Under the pieces are notes generated by a model, which worked only from the letters and a program-made list of their open reading frames with translations, made no database searches and was not told the origin of the DNA. From NCBI RefSeq assembly GCF_026586805.1, contig NZ_JAPFHA010000001.1, positions 186,001-250,000 of the forward strand: a stretch of 64,000 nucleotides of DNA. Reading direction: 5' to 3'. The number at the start of each line of letters is the position of its first letter. The first letter of the stretch is position 1. Shown here piece by piece: positions 8,586 through 17,503 of this stretch. Made by a program: the position numbers and the translations under genes. Origin of the DNA: Niveibacterium sp. 24ML (GTDB taxonomy: Bacteria > Pseudomonadota > Gammaproteobacteria > Burkholderiales > Rhodocyclaceae).

Positions 8586-10088
8586 ATGTCAGCCCTCAAC
8601 CCCGCCACGCCCATTGCCGCCAGCAGCGGTTGCAAGAGCAGCCGCTGCGGCTCCAGCGCGCAGCAGATGAACGGCTTGCCGAGCGCGATCATGCAGAAGG
8701 TGCAGGATCACCCCTGCTACTCGGAAGAAGCCCACCACCACTTCGCGCGCATGCATGTGGCGGTGGCGCCGGCCTGCAACATCCAGTGCAACTACTGCAA
8801 CCGCAAGTACGACTGCAGCAACGAGTCGCGCCCCGGTGTGGTGTCAGAGGTGCTGACCGCCGAGCAGGCGGTGCAGAAAACGCTGGCGGTGGCCGCTGCG
8901 ATTCCGCAGATGAGCGTGCTGGGCATTGCCGGGCCGGGCGACGCGCTCGCCAACCCCGAGCGCACCTTCACCACCTTCGGCGAGCTCACGCGACGCGCGC
9001 CGGATCTGAAGCTGTGCCTTTCAACCAACGGGCTGATGCTGCCCAAGTATGTGGACCAGATCGCCGCCTACAAGGTGGACCACGTCACCATCACGATCAA
9101 CTGCATCGACCCGGACATCGGCGCGCAGATCTACCCGTGGATCTTCTGGAACCACCGCCGCGTGACGGGGCGCGAGGCCTCAGAGATCCTCATCGCGCAG
9201 CAGCAGAAGGGGCTGGAGATGCTGGTCGAACGCGGCATCCTGGTGAAGGTGAACTCGGTGATGATTCCCGGCATCAACGACGCGCACCTCAAGGAAGTGT
9301 CGCGTGTGGTGCGCGCCAAGGGCGCCTTCCTGCACAACGTGATGCCGCTCATTTCCGAGGCCGAACACGGCACCCACTTCGGCCTCACCGGCCAGCGCGG
9401 GCCGACTCCGCAAGAGCTCAAAGCCTTGCAGGACGAATGCGCCGGCGAGATGAACATGATGCGCCACTGCCAGCAGTGCCGCGCCGACGCGGTGGGCATG
9501 CTGGGCGAAGATCGCGGCGCGGAGTTCTCGATCGAGAAGGTCGCCGCCATGCAGATCGACGAAGTCGCCGCCATGCAGCGCCGCGTCGCCCTGCGCGAGA
9601 CCATCAACGCCGAGCTGGCGGCCAAGCGCGCCGCACGCCATGCCGAGCCGGCGCAGGTGCTTGCCCTGCGCCCCGCCGTGCCCCCGCCGGAACTGGGCCG
9701 CGCGGTGCGCATGGCGGTGGCCACCGGCAGCGGCATGCTGATCGACCAGCACTTTGGCCATGCGCGCGCCTTCAGCGTCTACGAGGTCCGCGAGGGCAAG
9801 GTCGAGTGGCTTGAAACCCGCGCTGCAGCACAGTACTGCGGCGGCGCCGACGACTGCGGTGAAACGGAAAGCACGCTCGCGCGCACCATCGCCACGCTGG
9901 CCGATTGCGAAGTCGTGCTGTGCTCGCGCGTAGGGATCGAACCCTGGGGCAAGCTCGAAGCGGCCGGCATCCGGCCGGATGTCGAGCACGCGATGGAATC
10001 GATCGAAGCGGCCGCCGCCGCCGTGTGGCAGGCAATGCTCGCGGCCGGCCAGCTCGACGCCCCGCGCGACGCGCAACGGCGCGCCTAG
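8586..10088 (+). CDS. nifB: Nitrogenase FeMo-cofactor biosynthesis protein NifB
   Basis: A 500-aa radical-SAM enzyme that fuses [4Fe-4S] units and inserts a SAM-derived carbide to make NifB-co, the FeMo-co core. The N-terminus carries a Cys-rich segment and HPCYSEEAHHHFARMH. The radical-SAM cysteines are C64, C68 and C71 in CNIQCNYCNRKYDCSNE. A further Cys cluster (MRHCQQCRADAVGMLGED) marks the end of the SAM domain. Residues from about 375 form a NifX-like cofactor-binding domain (RMAVATGSGMLIDQHFGHA). GGGAG before the ATG supports the start. It is first in a sigma54/NifA unit with a ferredoxin and draG. Confidence 0.97.
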   Translation: MSALNPATPIAASSGCKSSRCGSSAQQMNGLPSAIMQKVQDHPCYSEEAHHHFARMHVAVAPACNIQCNYCNRKYDCSNESRPGVVSEVLTAEQAVQKTLAVAAAIPQMSVLGIAGPGDALANPERTFTTFGELTRRAPDLKLCLSTNGLMLPKYVDQIAAYKVDHVTITINCIDPDIGAQIYPWIFWNHRRVTGREASEILIAQQQKGLEMLVERGILVKVNSVMIPGINDAHLKEVSRVVRAKGAFLHNVMPLISEAEHGTHFGLTGQRGPTPQELKALQDECAGEMNMMRHCQQCRADAVGMLGEDRGAEFSIEKVAAMQIDEVAAMQRRVALRETINAELAAKRAARHAEPAQVLALRPAVPPPELGRAVRMAVATGSGMLIDQHFGHARAFSVYEVREGKVEWLETRAAAQYCGGADDCGETESTLARTIATLADCEVVLCSRVGIEPWGKLEAAGIRPDVEHAMESIEAAAAAVWQAMLAAGQLDAPRDAQRRA

Positions 10089-10111
10089 GCCGCAACGAGG
10101 ACGCGGCAGCC

Positions 10112-10348
10112 ATGGCACTCGAGATCATTGAAGGCTGCGTGAACTGCTGGGCCTGCCTGCCGCTGTGCCCGCACCAGGCCATCTACGAAGCCAAGCCCCA
10201 CTTCCTGATCGACGCGGACCGTTGCAGCGAATGCGTGGATGCTTTCGCAACGCCGCAGTGCGCGGCGATCTGCCCGGTGGAAGGCGTGATCGTCGACGAG
10301 CTCGGCACCCCGCTCAACCCGCGCGGTTCGCTCGCGCCCCCGGCCTGA
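10112..10348 (+). CDS. NifB-associated 2[4Fe-4S] ferredoxin
   Basis: A 78-aa bacterial-type ferredoxin with two cluster motifs: CVNCWACLPLCP at the N-terminus and CSECVDAFATPQCAAICP at residues about 40-58, the second with a widened loop as in the Chromatium-type ferredoxins found next to nifB. It starts 23 bp after nifB, so it is in the same transcript. Proteins at this position (FdxN-like) are thought to give electrons for NifB or nitrogenase; that role is inferred from position. Confidence 0.9.
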   Translation: MALEIIEGCVNCWACLPLCPHQAIYEAKPHFLIDADRCSECVDAFATPQCAAICPVEGVIVDELGTPLNPRGSLAPPA

Positions 10349-10404
10349 GGCCGTGCATGGAAAGCGCCCTCGCCGCCTGTCTGGCTGACTTCGAGGGCCA
10401 CGCA

Positions 10405-11313
10405 ATGCGCTGGCCGGCCGCCAGCATGAGCCCCGCGATCATCGACCGCGCATGTGGCTGCCTGCTTGGCCTGGCGCTCGGCGACGCGTTGGGTGCCACC
10501 GTGGAGTTCATGACGCCACGCGAGATCCGCGCGCAGTACGGCACGCATGCGCGGATTCGCGGCGGCGGCTGGCTGCGCCTGCCCAGTGGTGCGGTGACTG
10601 ACGATACCGGCATGGCGCTCGCCCTCGCCGACTGCCTGATCGCACACCACGAGCCCGCCGCCGCCGACTACGCGCGCGCGTTCGACACCTGGATGCGCAG
10701 CAAGCCGGTGGACATCGGCAATACGGTGCGGCGCGGCATCTCGCGCTTTCGCCGCAGCGGCGAAGCCTGTGCGCCCCCGTCGGACGATGCCGGCAACGGC
10801 GCCACGATGCGCTGCGCACCGGCAGCACTGGCCTTCCTCGCGGCCCGCCCTGCGCACCTCGCCGAACACGCGCTCGCGCAGGCTCGCGTGACGCACCATT
10901 GCCCGCTGACCGACGCGGCCACGCTGGCGGTGGTGTTCATGGTGCGCGCGGCAGTGCTGGGCGCGGGCATTGGCGCGGTGATGGCGCTCGCACACACGCT
11001 GGTTCGGCACTTTCCGGCCTTCGGATTTCGCGGGCGGCAAGTCGAGAACCCGAGCGGCTACATCGTCGATACCTTGTGCGCGGTGCTGCAGGCGATCGAC
11101 TACAACGACAACGCGCGTGACGCCCTGATCGACGTGGTCAACCGGGGCGGCGATGCGGACACCACCGGCGCCATTGCCGGCTGCATTGCCGGCGCGCTGG
11201 ACGGCGCCGCGCGACTGCCGGCCGACTGGCTGGATGCGCTCGATCCGCGCATCGGCCAGCAGTGCGGCCGAGCCGTGCAGCCCTTGCTCGCCCGCAGCCT
11301 GCCGCAGGGCTGA
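10405..11313 (+). CDS. draG: ADP-ribosyl-[dinitrogen reductase] hydrolase DraG
   Basis: This enzyme removes ADP-ribose from the Arg of NifH and so reactivates nitrogenase. The fold's motifs are clear: GLALGDALGATVEFM near the N-terminus, VTDDTGMALALADCL with two metal-binding Asp, and GGDADTTGAIAGCIAGAL near the C-terminus, which binds the dimanganese centre. The start is uncertain: ATG 10357 (318 aa, TGAGG upstream), ATG 10405 (302 aa, GAGGG upstream) or ATG 10426 (295 aa, best match to known N-termini). I used 10405 as a compromise. It follows the ferredoxin almost directly and runs convergently toward draT, with 48 bp between their stops. Confidence 0.93.
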   Translation: MRWPAASMSPAIIDRACGCLLGLALGDALGATVEFMTPREIRAQYGTHARIRGGGWLRLPSGAVTDDTGMALALADCLIAHHEPAAADYARAFDTWMRSKPVDIGNTVRRGISRFRRSGEACAPPSDDAGNGATMRCAPAALAFLAARPAHLAEHALAQARVTHHCPLTDAATLAVVFMVRAAVLGAGIGAVMALAHTLVRHFPAFGFRGRQVENPSGYIVDTLCAVLQAIDYNDNARDALIDVVNRGGDADTTGAIAGCIAGALDGAARLPADWLDALDPRIGQQCGRAVQPLLARSLPQG

Positions 11314-11361
11314 TCTGCCCCGGCGGCTGCGCGGCGCGCGCCTGCGCCCGCCCTCGCGCCC

Positions 11362-12246
11362 CTACACGCGCCGCACCGCGTACACGCCACCGAGCGCCAG
11401 CACTTCGTCTTCGCCCTGCAAGCGCTCGGGCATCAGCGCGGCGCTGCACAGCACCTTGGTCAGCGGCACCTCGGCAACAATCACGACATCGCCAAACTCG
11501 CCCGCACGCTCGGGCGAGGTGGAGAAGGAGTTGATGTTGTTGAGCACCACCAGACGTTCGCGCGCGCGCTGGCCGACGAACTCGTGCGCCTCCCAGTGGT
11601 TGAGCCCGCGGTAGAGCCTGAAGTGCATCCGGCCGGGGAAGCGGCGGGCCAGCTCCGCCTGGGTCCAGGCAAACAGCAGATCAAGCTGCGCTTCAAGCGC
11701 GTTGGTGTTGTACAGCCCGGCCGAACGTTGCTCGAGGTAGATGCGATAGGGCTCGCCCGAAAAGTCCCGGATCGGCGCCTTGTGATGGCGTGGTAGCAGC
11801 CCGAAACGGGATTCAACCCAGGACTTGAGCACTGCGCCCTCCACGCTGTCGGAATTGAAATGCCAGCCGCGTATCAGCTTGAGGTAGTTGAGCCGGCCAC
11901 GGCTTGCGCGCATGCCCGGCGAGAGCCCCGCCTGCTCGGGCGAATCGAGGCAGAAGCTCAGCGCCATGTAATCGTGCAGGTGTCGCGCGCGCTCGGCAAA
12001 GTTGCCGCATGCCGCAAGCAAGCCGAAGAAGTGGCGATGCAGTTCGGCCACGCCATCGAGCACCAGCGGCGACGGATAGCGGTGAAAGGTGTAACTGCCC
12101 AGCACAACAGCCGGCAGGTTGCAGCGATTGATGGGCAAGCGCGCCCACGAAGGCAGTGTCGGGTTGTCGGTTTCGATGTCGTCATCGCGACAGACCGCCA
12201 CCGTATTGTCGGATGCCGTACTGCCCACCTGCACACGCTGATTCAT
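11362..12246 (-). CDS. draT: NAD(+)--dinitrogen-reductase ADP-D-ribosyltransferase DraT
   Basis: A 294-aa enzyme that transfers ADP-ribose from NAD+ to NifH Arg (R102 here) and switches nitrogenase off in response to ammonium or darkness. Recognisable segments are SWARLPINRCNLPAVVLGS near residue 35, DYMALSFCLDSPEQAGL, and FRLYRGLNHWEAHEFVGQ in the C-terminal half. The ATG at 12246 has AAGGA eight bases before it; an upstream extension of 52 codons runs through the nifH promoter and was rejected. It is divergent from nifH and convergent with draG. Codons 19-24 contain the NifA site of nifH. Confidence 0.93.
   Translation of the reverse strand: MNQRVQVGSTASDNTVAVCRDDDIETDNPTLPSWARLPINRCNLPAVVLGSYTFHRYPSPLVLDGVAELHRHFFGLLAACGNFAERARHLHDYMALSFCLDSPEQAGLSPGMRASRGRLNYLKLIRGWHFNSDSVEGAVLKSWVESRFGLLPRHHKAPIRDFSGEPYRIYLEQRSAGLYNTNALEAQLDLLFAWTQAELARRFPGRMHFRLYRGLNHWEAHEFVGQRARERLVVLNNINSFSTSPERAGEFGDVVIVAEVPLTKVLCSAALMPERLQGEDEVLALGGVYAVRRV
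12177..12192 (+). promoter_or_regulatory. NifA upstream activator site of nifH, inside draT
   Basis: TGT-CGTCATCGCG-ACA is an exact TGT-N10-ACA match with matching outer half-sites (TGTCG/CGACA). It lies 99 bp upstream of the nifH -24 GG and within the draT coding sequence (residues CRDDD). Confidence 0.78.
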
Positions 12247-12290
12247 GTTTTTCCTTGTATTTCCAACGCATTGCGCGGAATTGCCACCCC

Positions 12291-12306
12291 TGGCACGCGC
12301 ATTGCG
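12291..12306 (+). promoter_or_regulatory. sigma54 promoter of nifH
   Basis: TGGCACGCGCATTGCG matches the -24/-12 consensus almost perfectly, with GG at 12292 and GC at 12304 ten bases apart. It predicts a start near 12316 and an 84-nt untranslated leader. Confidence 0.9.
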
Positions 12307-12373
12307 ATGTGGTGGACGAGTCGTCTTGGCCAGGTGTGAGTGCCTCACGCAACACATGTGCCCGACACGATGA

Positions 12374-13282
<909 letters not shown>

Positions 13283-13298
13283 GCTGAAAGGCCTCTTG

Positions 13299-13389
13299 CC
13301 ACAAAGGCGCAAAGGGGAATCCGCATACCCGGGTGGGCTGCCGAGCAGCCCCTTGGGGGCCCTTTGCGCGCCTTCGCGCCTTTGCGGTG
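13299..13389. repeat. Imperfect inverted repeat in the nifH-nifD spacer
   Basis: CCACAAAGGCGCAAAGG (from 13299) pairs with a right arm of the type CCCTTTGCGC...GCCTTTGCGG (13359-13388) that has an extra GCCTTCGC insertion. A small inner stem GGGCTG/CAGCCC lies between them. It probably folds in the mRNA and may lower nifDK relative to nifH. Similar CTTTGCG-type repeats occur dispersed in many proteobacterial genomes. Confidence 0.6.
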
Positions 13390-13452
13390 AAACCTGCTTT
13401 TAACCAACTTCTGCCCCGTGGCGAGCTAGAGCCCGGTGCAAAGGAGAACCAA

Positions 13453-14928
13453 ATGTCTGAGCTCACCCGCGAGCAAGCCCAGGCCCTCATCGAAGAGGTG
13501 CTTGAGGTCTACCCCGAGAAGGCCAAGAAAGACCGCGCCAAGCACTTGATGGTGAACGACAAGACCATCGAGCAATCGAAGAAGTGCATCACCTCGAACC
13601 GCAAGTCGGTACCGGGCGTGATGACCCAGCGTGGCTGCGCCTACGCCGGTTCGAAAGGCGTGGTCTGGGGCCCGATCAAGGACATCATCGACATCTCGCA
13701 CGGCCCGGTGGGCTGCGGCGCGTACTCACGCGGCGGCCGCCGCAACTACTACGCCGGCACCTCGGGCGTGGATTCCTTCTGCGACATCAACTTCACCTCG
13801 GACTTCCAGGAGAAGGACATCGTCTTCGGCGGCGACAAGAAGCTCGCCAAGCTGATCGACGAACTCGAAGGCCTCTTCCCGCTCTCGAAGGGCATCTCGG
13901 TGCAGTCCGAGTGCCCGGTCGGTCTGATCGGTGACGACATCGAGGCGGTGGCGAAGAAGAAGCAGGCAGAAATCGGCAAGGTGATCGTGCCGGTGCGCTG
14001 CGAGGGCTTCCGCGGGGTTTCGCAATCGCTCGGCCACCACATCGCGAACGACGCGGTGCGCGACTGGATCATCTCGAACCGTGATGACAAGGCGTTCGAG
14101 AGCACGCCCTACGACGTCGCGATTCTGGGCGACTACAACATCGGTGGCGATGCGTGGGCCTCGCGCATCCTGCTCGAAGAGATGGGCCTGCGCGTCGTGG
14201 CGCAGTGGTCGGGCGACGGCACGCTGGCGGAGATGGAAAACACGCCGAAGGTGAAGCTGAACCTGCTGCACTGCTATCGCTCGATGAACTACATCGCGCG
14301 CCACATGGAAGAGAAGTACGCGATCCCCTGGCTTGAGTACAACTTCTTCGGCCCGACCAAGATCGCCGAGAGCCTGCGCGACATCGCCTCGCACTTCGAC
14401 GACAAGATCAAGGAAGGCGCCGAGCGCGTGATCGCCAAGTACACCCCGGCGATGAACGCGATCATCGCCAAGTACAAGCCGCGTCTGCAGGGCAAGAAGG
14501 TGATGCTCTACGTCGGCGGCCTGCGCCCGCGTCACACCATCGGTGCCTATGAGGACCTGGGCATGGAAGTGATCGGCGCCGGCTACGAGTTCGCGCACAA
14601 CGACGACTACGACCGCACGATGAAAGAGATGAAGGACGCCACCCTCATCTATGACGACGTGACCGGCTACGAGTTCGAAGAGTTCGTCCGCCAGCTCAAG
14701 CCCGATCTGATCGGCTCCGGGATCAAGGAAAAGTACGCCTTCCACAAGATGGGCGTGCCCTTCCGCCAACTGCACTCGTGGGATTACTCCGGCCCGTACC
14801 ACGGCTTTGATGGCTTCGCCGTCTTCGCCCGCGACATGGACATGACCGTGAATAACCCGTGCTGGGGAATGCTCAAGGCCCCCTGGCTCAAGGAAGAAGA
14901 ATCCACGGGCGAACTCAAGGCCGCCTGA
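13453..14928 (+). CDS. nifD: Nitrogenase molybdenum-iron protein alpha chain
   Basis: A 491-aa subunit of the alpha2-beta2 dinitrogenase holding FeMo-co. P-cluster ligands C62 ([11 protein letters not shown]) and C88 (GPVGCGAYS) are present, as is the third Cys in [13 protein letters not shown]. The FeMo-co ligand Cys lies in [11 protein letters not shown], and the His-bearing C-terminal region is [16 protein letters not shown]. The ATG at 13453 has AAGGAG upstream; a frame extension to 13333 runs through a repeat and is not coding. It is 170 bp after nifH. It is a Mo-type rather than V- or Fe-only enzyme by length and by the NifB/E/N/Q set. Confidence 0.99.
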   Translation: MSELTREQAQALIEEVLEVYPEKAKKDRAKHLMVNDKTIEQSKKCITSNRKSVPGVMTQRGCAYAGSKGVVWGPIKDIIDISHGPVGCGAYSRGGRRNYYAGTSGVDSFCDINFTSDFQEKDIVFGGDKKLAKLIDELEGLFPLSKGISVQSECPVGLIGDDIEAVAKKKQAEIGKVIVPVRCEGFRGVSQSLGHHIANDAVRDWIISNRDDKAFESTPYDVAILGDYNIGGDAWASRILLEEMGLRVVAQWSGDGTLAEMENTPKVKLNLLHCYRSMNYIARHMEEKYAIPWLEYNFFGPTKIAESLRDIASHFDDKIKEGAERVIAKYTPAMNAIIAKYKPRLQGKKVMLYVGGLRPRHTIGAYEDLGMEVIGAGYEFAHNDDYDRTMKEMKDATLIYDDVTGYEFEEFVRQLKPDLIGSGIKEKYAFHKMGVPFRQLHSWDYSGPYHGFDGFAVFARDMDMTVNNPCWGMLKAPWLKEEESTGELKAA

Positions 14929-14954
14929 GGTAGCTAGCCCCGGCTGCTGCGATA

Positions 14955-14988
14955 CGGAATCCGGGGGGCTCCCCTGCCCCGGATTCCG
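14955..14988 (+). repeat. Perfect 12-bp hairpin in the nifD-nifK spacer
   Basis: CGGAATCCGGGG and CCCCGGATTCCG are exact reverse complements around a 10-nt loop, 26 bp after nifD. There is no T-run, so an mRNA processing or stabilising stem is more likely than a full terminator, since nifK must be transcribed through it. Confidence 0.8.
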
Positions 14989-15029
14989 CCCCGCGGCCCC
15001 TGTGGGCCCTGCCTGAATGTTGCGTGACT

Positions 15030-15052
15030 CCGTGCGGCATTGCGCCGCACGG
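15030..15052 (+). repeat. Perfect 9-bp hairpin in the nifD-nifK spacer
   Basis: CCGTGCGGC and GCCGCACGG pair exactly around the loop ATTGC, 55 bp before nifK. It is the second of two stems in this 178-bp spacer, which is long for nifD-nifK. Confidence 0.75.
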
Positions 15053-15106
15053 CCGACCAAGCTTCACCCGCGTCCACAGCTAGATGGCCGGGCAAGGAGA
15101 TGCAAG

Positions 15107-16675
15107 ATGCAAACCGTCGAAGATACGAAACCGTGCTTCCCGCTCTTCAACGAGCCGGAATACCGCGACCTCATCACGAACAAGCGCGAGCAGTTCGAAG
15201 AGACCGTCTCGAAAGAGAAGATCGCCGAGACCTTTGCCTGGACGACGACCCAGGAATACCAGGATCTGAACTTCAAGCGCGAAGCGCTGACGATCAACCC
15301 GGCCAAGGTCTGCCAGCCGCTCGGCGGCGCCCTGTGCGGCATGGGCTTCGAAAAGACCATGGTCTACATCCATGGCTCGCAAGGCTGCGTGGCTTACTTC
15401 CGCACCTACTTCAACCGCCACTTCAAAGAGCCGATTGCCTTCATCGCCGACTCGATGACCGAAGATGCGGCGGTGTTCGGCGGCCAGAAGAACGTGCATG
15501 AAGGCCTGCAGAACGCGACCAAACTGTACGACGCGAAGATGATCGCGGTGTGCACCACCTGTATCGCGGAGGTCATCGGTGACGACCTGGGCGCCTTCAT
15601 CGGCAACGCCCGCAAAGAAGGTCACGTCGAGAAGGACTTCCCGATCCCCTACGCGAACACCCCCTCCTTCGTCGGCTCGCATGTCACCGGCTGGGACAAC
15701 ATGTTCGAAGGCATCGTCAGCTACTTCACGCAAGCAACGATGGACGGCAAGGTCGTCGGCAGCAACAAGAAGATCAACATCGTTCCGGGTTTCGAGACCT
15801 ACCTGGGCAACTACCGCGTGATCAAGCGGATGCTCAAGGAAATGGATGTCGACTTCACCTTCCTGTGCGACCCGGAAGAAGTGCTCGACACCCCCGCGAA
15901 CGGCGAATACCAGATGTACGCCGGCGGCACCACGATCGATGAGGTGAAGGACGCACCCAACGCCTACACCACCTTCATGCTGCAGCCGACCACGCTGGAA
16001 AAGAGCAAGAAGTTCGTCGAGACCACGTGGAACCACGAAGTGCCGAAGATCAACATCCCGATGGGTGTTGAATGGACCGACGAGTTCCTGATGAAGGTCT
16101 CGGAAGTCACCGGCAAGCCGATTCCCGAATCGCTGCTGAAAGAACGGGGCCGCCTGGTCGACATGATGACCGACTCGCACGCTTGGCTGCACGGCAAGAA
16201 GATGGCGATGTTCGGTGACCCCGACTTCCTGCTCGGCCTCACCAAGGTGATGCTGGAACTGGGCATCGAGCCGACCCACATCGTCTGCAACAACAGCAAC
16301 AAGCGTTGGGAAAAGGCGATGAAGAAGCTGCTCGAATCCTCGCCCTACGGCGTGCATGCCAAGCTGTATCCGGGATGTGACCTGTGGCACATGCGCAGCC
16401 TGTGCTTCACCGACAAGCCGGACTTCATCGTCGGCAGCACCTACGGCAAGACGATCCAGCGCGACACGCTCTACAAGGGCCCGGACTTCGAAGTGCCGCT
16501 GATCCGCCTGGGCTTCCCGATCTTCGATCGTCACCACCTGCACCGCATGACCACGCTGGGCTACGAGGGCGGCATGTACCTCGTCACCACGCTGACCAAC
16601 GCAGTGCTGGAGCGGCTGGACGAGAAGACGAAGTTCATGAACGACACCGACTACAACTACGACATCGTTCGCTGA
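15107..16675 (+). CDS. nifK: Nitrogenase molybdenum-iron protein beta chain
   Basis: A 522-aa dinitrogenase subunit that shares the P-cluster with NifD. P-cluster Cys ligands lie in KVCQPLGGALCGMGFE (PLGGA typical) and CTTCIAEVIGDDL, with GSQGCVAYFRTYFNRHF between them. The long N-terminal helix (EPEYRDLITNKREQFEE) that wraps NifD is present. AAGGAGATGCAAG before the ATG supports the start; an upstream frame from 15017 crosses a hairpin and is rejected. The C-terminal FMNDTDYNYDIVR ends as in other NifK. Confidence 0.99.
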   Translation: MQTVEDTKPCFPLFNEPEYRDLITNKREQFEETVSKEKIAETFAWTTTQEYQDLNFKREALTINPAKVCQPLGGALCGMGFEKTMVYIHGSQGCVAYFRTYFNRHFKEPIAFIADSMTEDAAVFGGQKNVHEGLQNATKLYDAKMIAVCTTCIAEVIGDDLGAFIGNARKEGHVEKDFPIPYANTPSFVGSHVTGWDNMFEGIVSYFTQATMDGKVVGSNKKINIVPGFETYLGNYRVIKRMLKEMDVDFTFLCDPEEVLDTPANGEYQMYAGGTTIDEVKDAPNAYTTFMLQPTTLEKSKKFVETTWNHEVPKINIPMGVEWTDEFLMKVSEVTGKPIPESLLKERGRLVDMMTDSHAWLHGKKMAMFGDPDFLLGLTKVMLELGIEPTHIVCNNSNKRWEKAMKKLLESSPYGVHAKLYPGCDLWHMRSLCFTDKPDFIVGSTYGKTIQRDTLYKGPDFEVPLIRLGFPIFDRHHLHRMTTLGYEGGMYLVTTLTNAVLERLDEKTKFMNDTDYNYDIVR

Positions 16676-16680
16676 TCGGC

Positions 16681-16825
16681 GGGGAGTGGGGAGCAAGGAG
16701 TAGGGAGTGGGGAGTAGGGGGTAGGAGCATTCGCGATCGGCACAGCCGATCGCCATCCAACCCACTCACTACTCACGACTCACTACTCACTACTCACAAC
16801 TCCCTGCTCCCAACTCACCACTCCC
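16681..16825. repeat. Heptamer-repeat stem-loop, nifK-nifT spacer
   Basis: The left arm (16681-16728) is a purine-rich run of GGGGAGT/AGGGAGT-type heptamers. The right arm (16761-16825) is a run of complementary ACTCACT/ACTCCC-type units. Between them sits a perfect 9-bp hairpin, GCGATCGGC-ACA-GCCGATCGC (16733-16753). The whole spacer can fold into one long imperfect stem-loop. Two further copies of this design lie in the next two spacers. Confidence 0.85.
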
Positions 16826-16835
16826 GGATACCAAC

Positions 16836-17060
16836 ATGGCCAACATCATGGTGCGCAAAAGCGCAGACGGCGGACTCTCGTTCTACCTGCCCAAGCGCGA
16901 CATCGAGGACAGCATCACCTCGATCGAGTTCGACACCCCGGAAAAGTGGGGCGGCGAAATCCGGCTCGGTAACGGCGGCGTCTATTTCATCGATCCGATC
17001 CCCGCCCCGGCGCGCCTGCCCATCTCGGTGCGGGCACGGCGGGTGGATGGGGTTGAGTGA
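16836..17060 (+). CDS. nifT: NifT/FixU family protein
   Basis: A 74-aa protein beginning MANIMVRKSADGGLSFYLPKRDIE, with WGGEIRLGNGGVYFIDPIP in the middle, as is typical of NifT. Its biochemical role is not established; a part in nitrogenase maturation is suspected from constant linkage to nifHDK. The ribosome binding site is poor, because the heptamer repeat ends only 10 bp before the ATG, so translation may be low. Confidence 0.93.
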   Translation: MANIMVRKSADGGLSFYLPKRDIEDSITSIEFDTPEKWGGEIRLGNGGVYFIDPIPAPARLPISVRARRVDGVE

Positions 17061-17073
17061 GTTTGGCGCGTCG

Positions 17074-17154
17074 TGAGTGGGGAGTGGGGAGTGGGGAGTA
17101 ACCCAAAAAGAGCGCTACGACTCACCACTCGCAACTCCCAACTCCCAACTCCCC
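17074..17154. repeat. Heptamer-repeat stem-loop, nifT-ferredoxin spacer
   Basis: The left arm (17074-17100) has three to four tandem GGGGAGT units; the right arm (17118-17154) has ACTCCCA units. A short unique loop separates the arms. The same design occurs in the spacers before and after. Confidence 0.85.
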
Positions 17155-17173
17155 AGAATCAAGGAGAACCATC

Positions 17174-17371
17174 ATGGCAATGAAAATCATCGTCGCCGAA
17201 TGCAGCAGCTGCGGCGACTGCATCAAGGTCTGCCCGACCAACTCGATCTTCGACAAGGGCGGCATCGTCAAGATCAAGGCCGACACCTGCAACGAATGCG
17301 AAGACAGCGACGACGGCCCGAAGTGCCAGGCCACCTGTGCCTCGGGCGACGCCTGCATCGTCTACATGTGA
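17174..17371 (+). CDS. 2[4Fe-4S] ferredoxin of the nifH unit
   Basis: A 65-aa ferredoxin with CSSCGDCIKVCP at residues about 11-22 and a second set in CNECEDSDDGPKCQATC, followed by a terminal Cys (DACIVYM). AAGGAG precedes the ATG at 17174; the ATG two codons later is an alternative. Being in the nifHDKT transcript, it is a likely electron donor to NifH or a maturation donor. This is inferred from position. Confidence 0.92.
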   Translation: MAMKIIVAECSSCGDCIKVCPTNSIFDKGGIVKIKADTCNECEDSDDGPKCQATCASGDACIVYM

Positions 17372-17378
17372 CGCCTTT

Positions 17379-17480
17379 TGGGGAGTGGTGAGCAGGGAGT
17401 GGAGAGGAAAACCAGGGAACGCGTCCCTACTCGCTACTCCCTACTCGCTACTCCCCACTCGCTACTCCCCACTCACCCCC
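17379..17480. repeat. Heptamer-repeat stem-loop, ferredoxin-nafY spacer
   Basis: The left arm (17379-17410) contains GGGGAGTGGTGAGCAGGGAG-type units. The right arm (17424-17480) is a longer series of CTACTCG/CTACTCC/CCCACTC units. A small AGGGA/TCCCT stem lies between them. It is the third consecutive spacer of this type. Confidence 0.85.
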
Positions 17481-17503
17481 CTCCACCGCGCGAAGGAACC
17501 GGC

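Noticed and set aside
12260-12290. sigma54 promoter for draT on the minus strand
   Set aside because: A GG-N10-GC spacing exists but the flanking bases do not fit the -24 or -12 consensus.
15080-16765. 561-codon minus-strand open frame opposite nifK
   Set aside because: A shadow of nifK caused by codon bias; no protein-like features.
16676-17503. CRISPR array in the spacers after nifK
   Set aside because: The repeats are seven-base tandem units without unique spacers, and no cas genes are present.
17378-17503. N-terminal extension of NafY by 42 codons
   Set aside because: It only translates the heptamer repeats; GAAGGA sits before the ATG at 17504.
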